Assembly (NCBI RefSeq): GCF_002128405.1
Contig: NZ_NETJ01000004.1
Location: 310,001 to 374,000 of the forward strand
Source: Gottfriedia solisilvae
Lineage (GTDB): Bacteria; Bacillota; Bacilli; Bacillales; Bacillaceae_G
Direction of reading: 5' to 3'
Length of the DNA stretch: 64,000 nucleotides
This document shows, piece by piece, positions 1 through 8,547 of the stretch. The stretch's first letter is position 1. Each line of letters starts with the position of its first letter. The translations under genes and the position numbers were made by a program. The notes under the pieces are model-generated. The model had not been told where the DNA came from. It saw only the letters and a list, made by a program, of their open reading frames with translations, and ran no database searches.

Positions 1-88
1 ATTTTACTCATAATTTCGCCCCTTCCATTAAGGAATTAGTTAGATAACCCTTCATTGAAACATGTAATTTGTACTAGTTTTTAATTCT

Positions 89-124
89 AAAAAAAGAGCA
101 TCCCAAAATAGGATGCTCGCTCTT
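89..124 (-). terminator. hag terminator
   Basis: GAGCATCC (96-103) pairs with GGATGCTC (111-118) around a 7-nt loop. On the minus strand it is followed by a run of T. It lies directly after the hag stop codon. Confidence 0.9.
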
Positions 125-131
125 TTAAAGA

Positions 132-962
132 TTAACGAAGAAGTTGTAATACGCCTTGTGGTTGTTGGTTTGCTTGAGCTAGCATAGCTTGAGCAGCTTG
201 AGTTAAGATGTTGTTCTTAGTGAATTCCATCATTTCTTTTGCCATATCAACGTCACGGATACGAGATTCCGCAGCAGTTAAGTTCTCAGCAGATGTACCT
301 AAGTTATTAATTGTGTGCTCTAAACGGTTTTGGTTAGCCCCAAGTTTAGAACGCTCTGCAGATACAGTTTCGATAGCAGTATCAAGTTTTGCGATACCAG
401 CTGTTGCATTTGCATTTGTATCTAATTGAACTGAACCTGTGTCAACTTTTAATGAAGCTGAATCCATTGCACCAATTTTAAGGTTTAATGTTTGTCCTGT
501 ATTTGCACCGATTTGGAAATTTAAACCTGTAGTTGCTACAGCAGGATTTCCATCAAGTAATTTTTGAGTATTGAACTCAGTTTGAGCGCTAATACGATTT
601 ACTTCATTAGCTAATTCAGTGTATTCGTTAGTGATCGCCGTACGGTCAGTTGTAACGTTTGTATCATTTGCACCTTGTACTGCTAATTCACGCATACGTT
701 GTAAAATTGAGTGTGTTTCATTTAAAGCACCCTCAGCAGTTTGAATTAAAGAGATTGCATCTTGAGAGTTTTTAGAAGCCATTTCTAAACCGCGAATTTG
801 TCCACGCATTTTTTCAGAGATTGAAAGACCAGCAGCGTCGTCACCAGCACGGTTAATACGTAAACCTGAAGATAATTTCTCCATGTTTTTGCTAGCTGTT
901 GCATTGTTTGAAGTTAATTGACGGTGTGAGTTTAAAGCAGCGATATTGTGATTAATTCTCAT
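132..962 (-). CDS. hag: Flagellin
   Basis: This gene encodes flagellin, the subunit of the flagellar filament, exported through the flagellar type III apparatus. The 276-residue protein has the conserved N-terminal D0/D1 start (MRINHNIAALN), the motif LSSGLRINRAGDDAAGLSIS near residues 30-48, and the C-terminal helix ending in QANQQPQGVLQLLR. The central variable domain is very short, so the filament should be of the compact Bacillus type. An AAGGAGG ribosome site lies about 8 nt before the ATG. It is monocistronic, with its own sigma-D promoter and CsrA hairpin upstream and its own terminator. In B. subtilis hag follows csrA directly; here nagP lies between them. Confidence 0.98.
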   Translation of the reverse strand: MRINHNIAALNSHRQLTSNNATASKNMEKLSSGLRINRAGDDAAGLSISEKMRGQIRGLEMASKNSQDAISLIQTAEGALNETHSILQRMRELAVQGANDTNVTTDRTAITNEYTELANEVNRISAQTEFNTQKLLDGNPAVATTGLNFQIGANTGQTLNLKIGAMDSASLKVDTGSVQLDTNANATAGIAKLDTAIETVSAERSKLGANQNRLEHTINNLGTSAENLTAAESRIRDVDMAKEMMEFTKNNILTQAAQAMLAQANQQPQGVLQLLR

Positions 963-970
963 TTTAATTT

Positions 971-1005
971 CCTCCTTGAATGTGTAGGTTCACTTCCTTG
1001 TGAAC
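971..1005 (-). promoter_or_regulatory. CsrA-binding hairpin in hag leader
   Basis: In the hag leader RNA, GTTCAC (1000-1005) pairs with GTGAAC (988-993). The 6-nt loop AAGGAA displays a GGA, the classic CsrA recognition geometry. A second GGA lies in the Shine-Dalgarno sequence (971-977). This matches the known two-site CsrA repression of hag translation in B. subtilis. csrA and its antagonist fliW are nearby in the window. Confidence 0.8.
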
Positions 1006-1069
1006 ACCATTATTATTAGAACCTATTAGAAAATCTCGAGCTTCTCTTTTTAAGTTCCTTACACAAATT

Positions 1070-1096
1070 ATATCGACGTTTTTTTTATATACTTTA
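1070..1096 (-). promoter_or_regulatory. sigma-D promoter of hag
   Basis: On the minus strand TAAA (1093-1096), a 15-nt spacer and GTCGATAT (1070-1077) differ from the sigma-D consensus TAAA-N15-GCCGATAT by one base. It gives a leader of about 100 nt containing the CsrA hairpin. Confidence 0.85.
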
Positions 1097-1329
1097 GTCA
1101 TTTTTGCTAATAGATTTTTCGACAAAATCTAAATTGGTACTATTATCCTAAGGGTAATTCGAACAAAACCTTAATACCACTACGTTTTTTATTTTTTTTT
1201 AAGACTTAACTTCTTAAAAATAGGTGTTTATCCTTATTTTTTTACCCTCTATTTTGTACTAACTATGTTTTTGTCACATAGACTGGTCATGAAGTAATTA
1301 AAAGTTTTGCTTCAAATATCTTGTAAAAA
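1097..1329. other. Intergenic region between divergent hag and nagP
   Basis: This AT-rich stretch should contain the nagP promoter. I see no convincing -35/-10 pair, cre site or NagR-type operator, and no gene. Confidence 0.4.
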
Positions 1330-1341
1330 GGGGGAGTTACT

Positions 1342-2697
1342 TTGTTAAAGTTCTTGCAACGAATAGGGAAGGCATTGATGCTTCCAATTGCAGTACTACC
1401 GGCGGCTGGATTATTACTCAGGTTTGGTCAAGGAGATTTACTGGACATACCTTTTATGGCTGCAGCTGGTAATGCAGTTTTCTCAAATTTAGCTCTAATA
1501 TTTGCGATTGGTGTTGCGGTTGGCTTAGCAAAAGATCAAAATGGGGCAGCCGGATTATCAGGTGCCATAGGGTATTTTATTTTAGTTGAAGGTGCGAAAG
1601 TAATTGATAAAGATATTAATATGAGTGTTCTCGGAGGTATTTTATCCGGGGTGATTGCTGGACTTTTATATAATCGTTTTAAAGAAGTAAAACTACCGGA
1701 CTTTTTAGGATTCTTTAGTGGCCGCAGATTCGTTCCAATCGTGACAGCAGCAGTAATGTTTATTCTAGCTGGATTATTTGGCTATGTTTGGCCTCCAATT
1801 CAAGATGCGTTAAATACGTTCGGAAATAATATGATTGATTTAGGTGCAGTTGGAGCTGGATTATTTGGATTCTTTAATAGATTATTAATTCCGCTTGGCT
1901 TACACCATGTTTTAAATAATATTTTCTGGTTCGTTTTTGGAGACTTTAATGGCGTAACAGGTGACTTAAATCGTTTCTTTGCTAATGATCCAAGCGCGGG
2001 AATTTATATGGCAGGTTTCTTCCCTATTATGATGTTTGGATTACCTGCGGCGGCACTGGCAATTGCAACTACAGCTAAAAAAGAAAATCGAAAAGTCGTA
2101 TTAGGTGCAATGATTAGTTTAGCGTTTACTTCGTTTTTAACTGGAATTACTGAACCTATTGAATTCTCATTCATGTTTTTGTCTCCAGTTTTATATTTCA
2201 TCCATGCTTTATTAACTGGAAGCTCACTGTATATTGCGAATCTGTTAGACATTCATGATGGATTCACTTTCTCAGCTGGAGCAATAGATTATCTATTGAA
2301 CTATGGCATCGCCACAAAACCATTACTCCTATTACTCCAAGGCTTGGTCTATGGGGTCATTTATTACTTTGTCTTTGTTTTCTTTATTAAGAAGTTTGAT
2401 TTGAAAACACCTGGACGTGAGGACGAAGATACATTGGCTGAAGAAATCTCTTCAAACAACACAGGAATTGCAGAAAGTTATGTAAACGCATTGGGCGGTG
2501 CTGAAAATATCGTTTCCGTTGATAATTGTGCAACAAGATTACGATTAGAGCTTGTAGACACAAGTAAAGTAGATGAAGCAGCTATTAAAAAAGTAGGTGC
2601 GCTTGGTGTACTAAGACTTGGTTCATCTAGTTTACAAGTTATTATCGGCACGAATGTTGAATTTGTTGCAGAAGATATTAAGAAATTTTTAAAATAA
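1342..2697 (+). CDS. nagP: PTS EIICB transporter, N-acetylglucosamine/glucose type
   Basis: This is a phosphotransferase-system permease that phosphorylates a hexose, most likely N-acetylglucosamine, during uptake. Residues 1-360 are the multi-pass EIIC domain, with the LIPLGLHHVLNNIFW and GITEPIEFSFMF signatures of the glucose superfamily. Residues about 375-451 form the EIIB domain, with the phosphorylated cysteine in VDNCATRLRLEL (about C396). No EIIA domain is fused, so an external EIIA is needed. The start is TTG at 1342, preceded by AAAGGGGGAG. It runs opposite to all neighbouring flagellar genes, between csrA and hag, which suggests a lineage-specific insertion. GlcNAc specificity is inferred from overall resemblance to the NagE/NagP subgroup; glucose remains possible. 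Confidence 0.85.
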   Translation: MLKFLQRIGKALMLPIAVLPAAGLLLRFGQGDLLDIPFMAAAGNAVFSNLALIFAIGVAVGLAKDQNGAAGLSGAIGYFILVEGAKVIDKDINMSVLGGILSGVIAGLLYNRFKEVKLPDFLGFFSGRRFVPIVTAAVMFILAGLFGYVWPPIQDALNTFGNNMIDLGAVGAGLFGFFNRLLIPLGLHHVLNNIFWFVFGDFNGVTGDLNRFFANDPSAGIYMAGFFPIMMFGLPAAALAIATTAKKENRKVVLGAMISLAFTSFLTGITEPIEFSFMFLSPVLYFIHALLTGSSLYIANLLDIHDGFTFSAGAIDYLLNYGIATKPLLLLLQGLVYGVIYYFVFVFFIKKFDLKTPGREDEDTLAEEISSNNTGIAESYVNALGGAENIVSVDNCATRLRLELVDTSKVDEAAIKKVGALGVLRLGSSSLQVIIGTNVEFVAEDIKKFLK

Positions 2698-2727
2698 AAA
2701 TTTACCAAATTCAATATCTAAATTTAG

Positions 2728-2766
2728 AAAAAGAGTAGAAACTTTTACTAGTCTCTACTCTTTTTG
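2728..2766. terminator. Bidirectional terminator between nagP and csrA
   Basis: GAGTAGA (2733-2739) pairs with TCTACTC (2754-2760), flanked by A5 and T5 runs, so it can end both convergent transcripts. The csrA stop codon (2755-2757) lies inside the stem. Confidence 0.85.
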
Positions 2767-2976
2767 ATTAAAAATATTATTTATATCGATTAAACCAGTC
2801 GCAGCTTCCTGATTTTCCTTTTTAATGGATAAATATATTTCTTTCCTATGAATTTCAATATGTTTCGGCGCAGAAATTGCAAGTTTAACTTGATCTCCTT
2901 CAATTGAAGCAATGGAAATTTCAATATCGTCACCAATCATTATCGCTTCTTTAAGTTTTCTTGTTAGTATTAACAT
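2755..2976 (-). CDS. csrA: Translational regulator CsrA
   Basis: CsrA is a dimeric RNA-binding protein that represses translation of hag by covering its ribosome site. The 73-residue product begins [20 protein letters not shown] and contains the conserved [19 protein letters not shown] region with the RNA-contacting arginine. I use the ATG at 2976: it has AGGAGGG 8-10 nt upstream and matches the family N-terminus, whereas the longer frame adds 12 unconserved residues. It starts 4 nt after the fliW stop codon, so the two are probably translationally coupled. The C-terminal tail, about 12 residues past the core, is unremarkable. Confidence 0.95.
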   Translation of the reverse strand: MLILTRKLKEAIMIGDDIEISIASIEGDQVKLAISAPKHIEIHRKEIYLSIKKENQEAATGLIDINNIFNQKE

Positions 2977-2980
2977 ACAA

Positions 2981-3427
2981 TTAACCCTCCTGAGCGAAAG
3001 CTGGAGATCCAACTAGTTCATGCTTCGTTTTATAGTTTGGTTGGTTTAGTACAACTTGTTTACCAATTTTATTTGATGTATTGATTACAATTGGTCCTTG
3101 TAAATTCGCAGTAGAATTAACAAATGGATCCTTAACCGTAATGATACAATATACTATTGCATCTTTTGGTTCATCTATCTTTAATACATCAATCGCATTT
3201 TGGGTTAATTCAATTTCATAGTCTGGAAATAAAGTAAACACTTCACCAATAACAAATGCTAATGTTGGCGTTTGAACAGATTGAAGAATTGAAAAAGGTG
3301 TTCCATTTTGAAGAGGTAAATTAACAAATTTCGTTTCATCTTCAAATGCAGGAATTCCGTTAGGAAAGGTTACTATATCTTCTTGTTGAACAACTAATTC
3401 TCCGTGATATTTTGTTTGAATATTCAT
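2981..3427 (-). CDS. fliW: Flagellar assembly factor FliW
   Basis: FliW binds cytoplasmic flagellin and, when flagellin is exported, binds and inactivates CsrA, closing the partner-switch loop with Hag. The 148-residue protein has the family pattern [33 protein letters not shown] and a central [17 protein letters not shown] segment. The ATG at 3427, preceded by GGTGG, is preferred over a GTG nine bases upstream, which lies within the ribosome site. It lies between yviE and csrA, as in B. subtilis. Confidence 0.95.
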   Translation of the reverse strand: MNIQTKYHGELVVQQEDIVTFPNGIPAFEDETKFVNLPLQNGTPFSILQSVQTPTLAFVIGEVFTLFPDYEIELTQNAIDVLKIDEPKDAIVYCIITVKDPFVNSTANLQGPIVINTSNKIGKQVVLNQPNYKTKHELVGSPAFAQEG

Positions 3428-3437
3428 AACTTCCACC

Positions 3438-4025
3438 TTATCCTTTTTGATCTATTGTAATGCCAGTATAATCTATTTTTAAATCATTCCAAGTATCCAT
3501 ATAAGTACTTACTTTACCAGGCGTAATATTCGTAATTGCTTTTTGAGGATTAACCTCAATCTTTGGTTTTTCATGAGTTGTCCAATTAATTTCTAGACTA
3601 CCTGGATCATAAGACATTTTAAAGCTTCCATATCTAGGTAAAAAAGTGATATTAAAACCATAAACTGGATTGCTACTATTTTCTTTTGCTATATCAGAAA
3701 TTGCATTCTTATTGTGTTGAACTTTCATCATTTGATCACCTTGTTGAGATACTCTTGCAAGACCATCTAACCAAGCTTGATATCCATCGTTAAAGGCATC
3801 TTCAATTCGACGACGCACACTCTTCAAATCAATATCTGCTCTTGCTTCATATGAATCCATTTCTAAAGTAGGTGATACTCTTTCAATTTGCATTTCTGCA
3901 TTTTCTTGATCTATAGTTATTTCCGCTTTTGGTTGTTGAAAATCAAGAATTGGTTTCTCAATTTGTAGCCCTATTTTTGCAAAAGTAGATTCTAAACGTA
4001 TTTGAGGAAAATGCATTCTTTTCAT
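3438..4025 (-). CDS. yviE: DUF6470 flagellar-operon protein YviE
   Basis: This 195-residue protein is of unknown function and is found in the flgL-fliW interval of many bacilli. It begins MKRMHFPQIRLESTFAKIGL, and the central region contains DIDLKSVRRRIEDAFNDGYQAWLDGLAR. No signal peptide or membrane segment is visible. Identification rests on similarity to the YviE pattern and on the conserved gene position. It lies downstream of a hairpin after flgL that could lower its expression relative to flgK and flgL. Confidence 0.85.
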   Translation of the reverse strand: MKRMHFPQIRLESTFAKIGLQIEKPILDFQQPKAEITIDQENAEMQIERVSPTLEMDSYEARADIDLKSVRRRIEDAFNDGYQAWLDGLARVSQQGDQMMKVQHNKNAISDIAKENSSNPVYGFNITFLPRYGSFKMSYDPGSLEINWTTHEKPKIEVNPQKAITNITPGKVSTYMDTWNDLKIDYTGITIDQKG

Positions 4026-4044
4026 CCTTTCGCTTTCATCATTC

Positions 4045-4076
4045 TAAAAGAAAAGCTATCAAATAACTGATAGCTT
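4045..4076 (-). terminator. Intra-operon hairpin after flgL
   Basis: A 9-bp perfect stem (AAGCTATCA 4053-4061 with TGATAGCTT 4068-4076) is followed on the minus strand by TTTTCTTTT. It overlaps the flgL stop codon and is probably a partial terminator or mRNA 3'-end stabiliser inside the operon. Confidence 0.6.
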
Positions 4077-4986
4077 AACGTAAAAAGTCTAATAATGATG
4101 GTTGAATAATACGCGCACCAACACCTAGTGCTGCATTGTGCACACTCTCTTGGGTTTTTAAATCTGTTATTACTTTTTCTATATCAGCATCTTCATTATC
4201 TGACATAATACGGTTTGCAATTATTTCTTGCGTACCTAAACGGTCATCAATCATGTCAATACGATTTTCCGTAGCACCGATTTTTGTTCGAGCTGTTAAA
4301 ACGTTATTCAAAATTGAATCTAAATCAGAAATTCCATTATTTATTACAGTTGTATTATTAGTTTGTAAACCATTATGAAGAGCAACTAATTTATCTAGTG
4401 TCGTTTGATCAAACATATTATTTGGGTCAGTATTTACCGAAACACTTACCCCTCTAGAAACCTCTACATTAAACGGATTATACGTTGTCCCATCCGGAAA
4501 TGTTCCAGTTAATGAAATTTGGCCATCAGCAGCTGTATTTACAGTCATATTAACTGGTGGCTGAGTTGTATTTAATCCATTAAAAATATACTTATCTCCA
4601 ACTTGAGTATTTGCAACTGAGCCAACATGTGTAATTAGCTGTTTAATCTCAGCTGCTAAAGCTTGACGGGAACTTACACTATTTGTTTCGTTTGCCCCAT
4701 TAACAGCTAGTTCTCTCATTCGTTGAAGCGACTGCGTTACTTTATCAAGTGCATCATCACTAGATTCAATCCACATATAGCCTTCTGATAAATTACGTTT
4801 ATATTGTTCAACTTGCGTAACATCTGATCGATAATAAATACCTTTCATAGCAATTACCGGATCATCTGAAGGACGGCTAATTTTTTTACCTGACGCAAGC
4901 TGTTCATTGTATTTATCTAGTTTAGAATAACTAGAGCCTAAGTTTCGAAGCATATTATTGCTAATCATCGTTTGCGTAACGCGCAT
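4075..4986 (-). CDS. flgL: Flagellar hook-filament junction protein FlgL (HAP3)
   Basis: FlgL forms the second junction layer between hook and filament. The 303-residue product shows the flagellin-like N-terminus MRVTQTMISNNMLRNL and LASGKKISRPSDDPVIAMKG, and the C-terminal ESVHNAALGVGARIIQPSLLDFLR. It starts 6 nt after the flgK stop, and its GGGAGG ribosome site lies inside the end of flgK, so translational coupling is likely. Confidence 0.97.
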   Translation of the reverse strand: MRVTQTMISNNMLRNLGSSYSKLDKYNEQLASGKKISRPSDDPVIAMKGIYYRSDVTQVEQYKRNLSEGYMWIESSDDALDKVTQSLQRMRELAVNGANETNSVSSRQALAAEIKQLITHVGSVANTQVGDKYIFNGLNTTQPPVNMTVNTAADGQISLTGTFPDGTTYNPFNVEVSRGVSVSVNTDPNNMFDQTTLDKLVALHNGLQTNNTTVINNGISDLDSILNNVLTARTKIGATENRIDMIDDRLGTQEIIANRIMSDNEDADIEKVITDLKTQESVHNAALGVGARIIQPSLLDFLR

Positions 4987-4992
4987 TAATCA

Positions 4993-6507
4993 TTACCTCC
5001 CAACTATACCCATACCATTAATTATTTTATCAAGCATTTCATCAATTACAGTGATGTTTCGTGCAGCAGCATTATATGCATGTTGGAATTTCACCATATC
5101 AGTCATTTCCTCATCAAGTGAAACACTACTTACAGATTTTCGATGTTGATCAACCGAATCAACTAAGATGCCACTGTTTGTCATTAATCTATTTGCTTCT
5201 TGAGATTGTACACCCATTCCACCAATAATACCTTGGTAAAAAGCTGTAATACTTGTATTAGTCGTAGTACCAATAGATAAGTCTGTTCTTCTCATTACAT
5301 CTGCTAATAATAAGGCATTTTTGCCGTCTCCATCACTAGTAGTTGATCCAGCAGCGATATCATTGATATTAGTGATTAGAACCTTAATATTACTTGCATT
5401 AATTGGACCAGCACTTGAACCAAAGAAGTTTCCACCATTTACATCACCTAATGTAATTCCACCTGCATGGACTGTATTAAATGTAGTCGCAAAGGTATTT
5501 GCAATATCATCTAAATTTTTTAACATTTCAGGGTATAAACCTACTTGTGCATTTGTGCTATCTAAATAACCGAATGATTTGATTAAACTATTAAGCTTAC
5601 CCATCCCATTAAATTTTTCAACGTCAATTATATTATTTCCAATTGAAACAGTGTCCACTAATCCCGTCGTTGAATCATAGTTTACCTTTAGGAATTTTGG
5701 ATCTGTTTTTATATCTATTCCATCAATTACACGACCAGATTCAATTACCGTTCCATCCTCAGCAACTAAATCAATCGTTGCTTTCCCTTCAGCTGTTGGT
5801 AATGAATGTCCTCCGCTTGATGAATACGTAACTTTGATATTTACTAAATTAGATAATTTATCGATTAAGCGATCGCGCTCGTCGTATAAATCATTAGGTA
5901 ACATACCATGAGGTTCCACGTCAGCAATTTGGCGGTTTACGTTTTGAATTTGATTTAGAAGCGAATTAATATTTTTTGTTTCAACCTCTATTTGATTTTT
6001 TTGATCGTTTTGAACAGTTTTTAAAGAAGTAGATAAATAGTTAAACGTTTCAGCAACGGCTTTACCTCGTTCTAAAACTACTGCTCTTGCCCCTGAGTTA
6101 GATGGGTTTAATGATAAATCTTGAAGAGATTGCCAAAAACGGTCTAATGTTTTTGAAAGACCTTGTTCAGAAGGTTCATTCATAATATCTTCCATTTTTT
6201 GTAGAGCATCATTACGACTAGCATAATATCCTAATTGACTATTATCATTACGATATTGAATATCTAAAAAAGATTCTCTAATTCTTTGTATTGAAGTGAC
6301 TTCAGAACCTGTTCCAATTTGACCTGGTATATATGGTCTTTCCATTCCTGGACCTGGAAAAGGTGAAGTTTGTTGCATATTCGCACGTTGACGAGTATAA
6401 CCTTCAGTGTTTGCATTTGCTATGTTGTGTCCTAATACGCTTAGGGCACTTTGTTGGGTATACATACCCCTTTTCGCAGTTTCTAATCCCATAAATGTTG
6501 GGCGCAT
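4993..6507 (-). CDS. flgK: Flagellar hook-associated protein FlgK (HAP1)
   Basis: FlgK is the first junction protein on the distal end of the hook. The 504-residue protein has the rod/hook-family N-terminal motif SALSVLGHNIANANTEGYTRQ and the matching C-terminal LDEEMTDMVKFQHAYNAAARNITVIDEMLDKIING. It is downstream of flgN, its export chaperone. Confidence 0.97.
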   Translation of the reverse strand: MRPTFMGLETAKRGMYTQQSALSVLGHNIANANTEGYTRQRANMQQTSPFPGPGMERPYIPGQIGTGSEVTSIQRIRESFLDIQYRNDNSQLGYYASRNDALQKMEDIMNEPSEQGLSKTLDRFWQSLQDLSLNPSNSGARAVVLERGKAVAETFNYLSTSLKTVQNDQKNQIEVETKNINSLLNQIQNVNRQIADVEPHGMLPNDLYDERDRLIDKLSNLVNIKVTYSSSGGHSLPTAEGKATIDLVAEDGTVIESGRVIDGIDIKTDPKFLKVNYDSTTGLVDTVSIGNNIIDVEKFNGMGKLNSLIKSFGYLDSTNAQVGLYPEMLKNLDDIANTFATTFNTVHAGGITLGDVNGGNFFGSSAGPINASNIKVLITNINDIAAGSTTSDGDGKNALLLADVMRRTDLSIGTTTNTSITAFYQGIIGGMGVQSQEANRLMTNSGILVDSVDQHRKSVSSVSLDEEMTDMVKFQHAYNAAARNITVIDEMLDKIINGMGIVGR

Positions 6508-6531
6508 AGATTTGGAACCCCCTAATTTTAT

Positions 6532-7020
6532 CTATATCTGTGAGTCAAATAATGTATCTATTTTTGGTGATTGTTGTTTAGAAGTCGGACCGTAATTTGG
6601 TGCTGTTTGTTTTGGTTTCAACATGGACAACGACAAAGATACAAACTGCATAGATTGATAGATAAGCTCTTGATTTAAATAATTTCTTTCTTTAAGTTCT
6701 TCTATGATTACTTTTAATTCAGATTGCATATTTAGTAGCTTAGTAGCTTCTTCATTTGAAACAACGTTCAGACAATCCGAAAGAGTAGGGAGATCCCCAC
6801 TCCATTCATGTCCACTTAAAACAGCGTAAACTGCTTCAACTCTTTTCTTCTCTAAAACATCAAGTGATAATAAATATTTCGCTTCTTTATTAATGATTTC
6901 ATTTAAATTTAATATGTCATTTTTCTTAATTAATTCAGTTTTTGCAACTGACAATTTATATAATTCTGTGTATTCTTCTAATTGTTGTTGGAGTGTAGTA
7001 AGTAAAAAAGATGTATTCAT
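6532..7020 (-). CDS. flgN: Flagellar export chaperone FlgN
   Basis: FlgN binds FlgK and FlgL before export. The 162-residue protein is almost entirely helical, with the FlgN-type start LLTTLQQQLEEYTELYKLSVAKTELI and an ELKERNYLNQELI stretch near residue 108. Identity is supported by position between flgM and flgK. The sequence is poorly conserved across the family, as usual. Confidence 0.9.
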   Translation of the reverse strand: MNTSFLLTTLQQQLEEYTELYKLSVAKTELIKKNDILNLNEIINKEAKYLLSLDVLEKKRVEAVYAVLSGHEWSGDLPTLSDCLNVVSNEEATKLLNMQSELKVIIEELKERNYLNQELIYQSMQFVSLSLSMLKPKQTAPNYGPTSKQQSPKIDTLFDSQI

Positions 7021-7044
7021 GCCGATCCTTCTTCCTTCTAGTTG

Positions 7045-7314
7045 TTAGTTCTTGCTGAAATATTGAAGCATCTTCTCGGCTACAAGTGATGGTTGTACTT
7101 TGTAGGAGCCTTCTTCAATTTGCTTTTGTATTTGTTGAATACGTTCTTCACGTTCTGACTTTAACTGAGCAGCTAATTGAAGATCTTTTGCCTGAGAGGA
7201 AATTTCTAGTTTGTCCGCACTTTTTTGTTTCGGTTTGTCATTTTCAATCTTGTTTATTTGATTTTGATATAATTGAATTCGATCAATACCTGTAGAGTTA
7301 GAGTTAATCTTCAT
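7045..7314 (-). CDS. flgM: Anti-sigma-D factor FlgM
   Basis: FlgM holds sigma-D inactive until the hook is complete. The 89-residue protein begins MKINSN, has a basic, disordered first half with the DKLEISSQAKDLQLA motif, and a C-terminal helix pair ending VAEKMLQYFSKN. I prefer ATG 7314: it has GAGGTG at a good distance, whereas the upstream in-frame GTG is part of that ribosome site. It lies between yvyF and flgN and is probably read from the sigma-D promoter before yvyF, giving negative feedback. Confidence 0.93.
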   Translation of the reverse strand: MKINSNSTGIDRIQLYQNQINKIENDKPKQKSADKLEISSQAKDLQLAAQLKSEREERIQQIQKQIEEGSYKVQPSLVAEKMLQYFSKN

Positions 7315-7360
7315 TTTTTTCACCTCATTGTCAATCGTTTCATACCTTCTTTACATCTTA

Positions 7361-7774
7361 TTACTTCTTATCATCAAAGAAATAAGTTGCTCTATCTCTT
7401 TTTCGTAACTCTTCAATTCTTCTTCTTTCTTCTTCAACTTTATATAAATCTTTTTTTAATCCAGTTGAACAGTCTGTGCAAATAGATCCTTTTTGAATAA
7501 GTGTTCCACATTTATCACATGGATATCCCAAATTTGGGAGGCCAGTTACACGAAGTTTTCCATTTCGGATCCATTTTATAATTAATTCTTCCACTACTTC
7601 TGTAGCAGTTACAATTTCATCTATGGTTGCTTTTCGATTTTCACTTTTACGAATAAAACTATAAACTGTATCAAATTGTTTTTGTTCAGCTTTATAACAA
7701 TTTTCACATACATCTCTTAAATTTGTTTTAACAAATAAGCTATTACAAGTTGGGCAATTACGTATTTCTCCCAT
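7361..7774 (-). CDS. yvyF: Flagellar-operon zinc-finger protein YvyF
   Basis: This 137-residue protein has an N-terminal CPTC/CENC pair (about residues 8-26), a central winged-helix-like segment (ATEVVEELIIKWIRNGKLRV) and a C-terminal CDKC/CTDC pair (about 84-98), followed by a charged helix. It belongs to the flagellar-operon family containing B. subtilis YvyF, whose biochemical role is unknown. It is the first gene after the sigma-D promoter at 7809-7835. Confidence 0.9.
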   Translation of the reverse strand: MGEIRNCPTCNSLFVKTNLRDVCENCYKAEQKQFDTVYSFIRKSENRKATIDEIVTATEVVEELIIKWIRNGKLRVTGLPNLGYPCDKCGTLIQKGSICTDCSTGLKKDLYKVEEERRRIEELRKRDRATYFFDDKK

Positions 7775-7808
7775 TCATTTCACCTCATTTTCCGATGTAT
7801 CATTGTTT

Positions 7809-7835
7809 ATATCGGCAAAATGAACCATAAAATTA
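7809..7835 (-). promoter_or_regulatory. sigma-D promoter of yvyF-flgM-flgN-flgK-flgL
   Basis: A perfect minus-strand GCCGATAT (7809-7816) is preceded by exactly 15 nt and TAAT (7832-7835), 3 of 4 matches to the -35 TAAA. It lies between comFC and yvyF and separates competence from flagellar transcription. Confidence 0.75.
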
Positions 7836-7866
7836 AGTCATTTTTCACATGACAAATTACCAATTT

Positions 7867-8547
7867 TTACGCACGAATTAAAGTGAGTGAAAATACCTCG
7901 CTAGCACCATTTTGTAACAAAACGATTGCAGCATCTCCGACTGTTTTCCCAGTTGTATAGACATCATCTAAAAGTAATATCGGCACATTTTGAAATTTTT
8001 CCCCTCCGCAGAATGAAAAAATTTGTTCACGGTTCAATCGCTCAGTTCGATTTAGCTTACTTTGCCTCTCCGTATGAACCCTCTGAAGGCATCTCGTTAA
8101 TTTGAACCCAGCAAGCTCCGCAAGCACTTCAACTTGGTTAAAACCTCTTTCTTGTAACCTTTCCTCACTAAGAGGAATAGGAACTATTATTTTAAACCGT
8201 TTAAAATACTTTTCATAGTATTCTTGCAAATCTGTAATAAACATTGTTGCTAATGTAACATCACCGTAAAATTTATAACGGTTCATCCAAATTTTCATTT
8301 CAGGATTGTATAGAAAAATTGAACGGTTTAATGTTAACACTTGATTAAGATTACTTTCCACAAGTTCATTACATTGGACACATATCTTTTTTTCCCCTGA
8401 AACACTACCACATCTTTCACAAACAGCTCCAACTATTTTTTCAAATTTAGCTAAACATTGAATACAAGCAGTCTCTTTACGCTTGAAGAATAATTGATGT
8501 AGAGAAAATATTTCTGTAAATTTACGATCACAGTAGATGCAAATCAT
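7867..8547 (-). CDS. comFC: Competence protein ComFC (phosphoribosyltransferase family)
   Basis: ComFC is needed for natural transformation and acts with ComFA on incoming single-stranded DNA. The 226-residue protein has N-terminal cysteine pairs (CIYC, CIQC, CERC, CVQC) that probably bind zinc. The phosphoribosyltransferase PRPP loop is ILLLDDVYTTGKTV near residues 187-200. Its start overlaps the comFA stop by 4 nt (ATGA). Confidence 0.95.
   Translation of the reverse strand: MICIYCDRKFTEIFSLHQLFFKRKETACIQCLAKFEKIVGAVCERCGSVSGEKKICVQCNELVESNLNQVLTLNRSIFLYNPEMKIWMNRYKFYGDVTLATMFITDLQEYYEKYFKRFKIIVPIPLSEERLQERGFNQVEVLAELAGFKLTRCLQRVHTERQSKLNRTERLNREQIFSFCGGEKFQNVPILLLDDVYTTGKTVGDAAIVLLQNGASEVFSLTLIRA

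Noticed and set aside
1260-1320. NagR or cre operator before nagP
   Set aside because: CATAGACTGGTCATG is vaguely like a NagR half site, but symmetry is poor.
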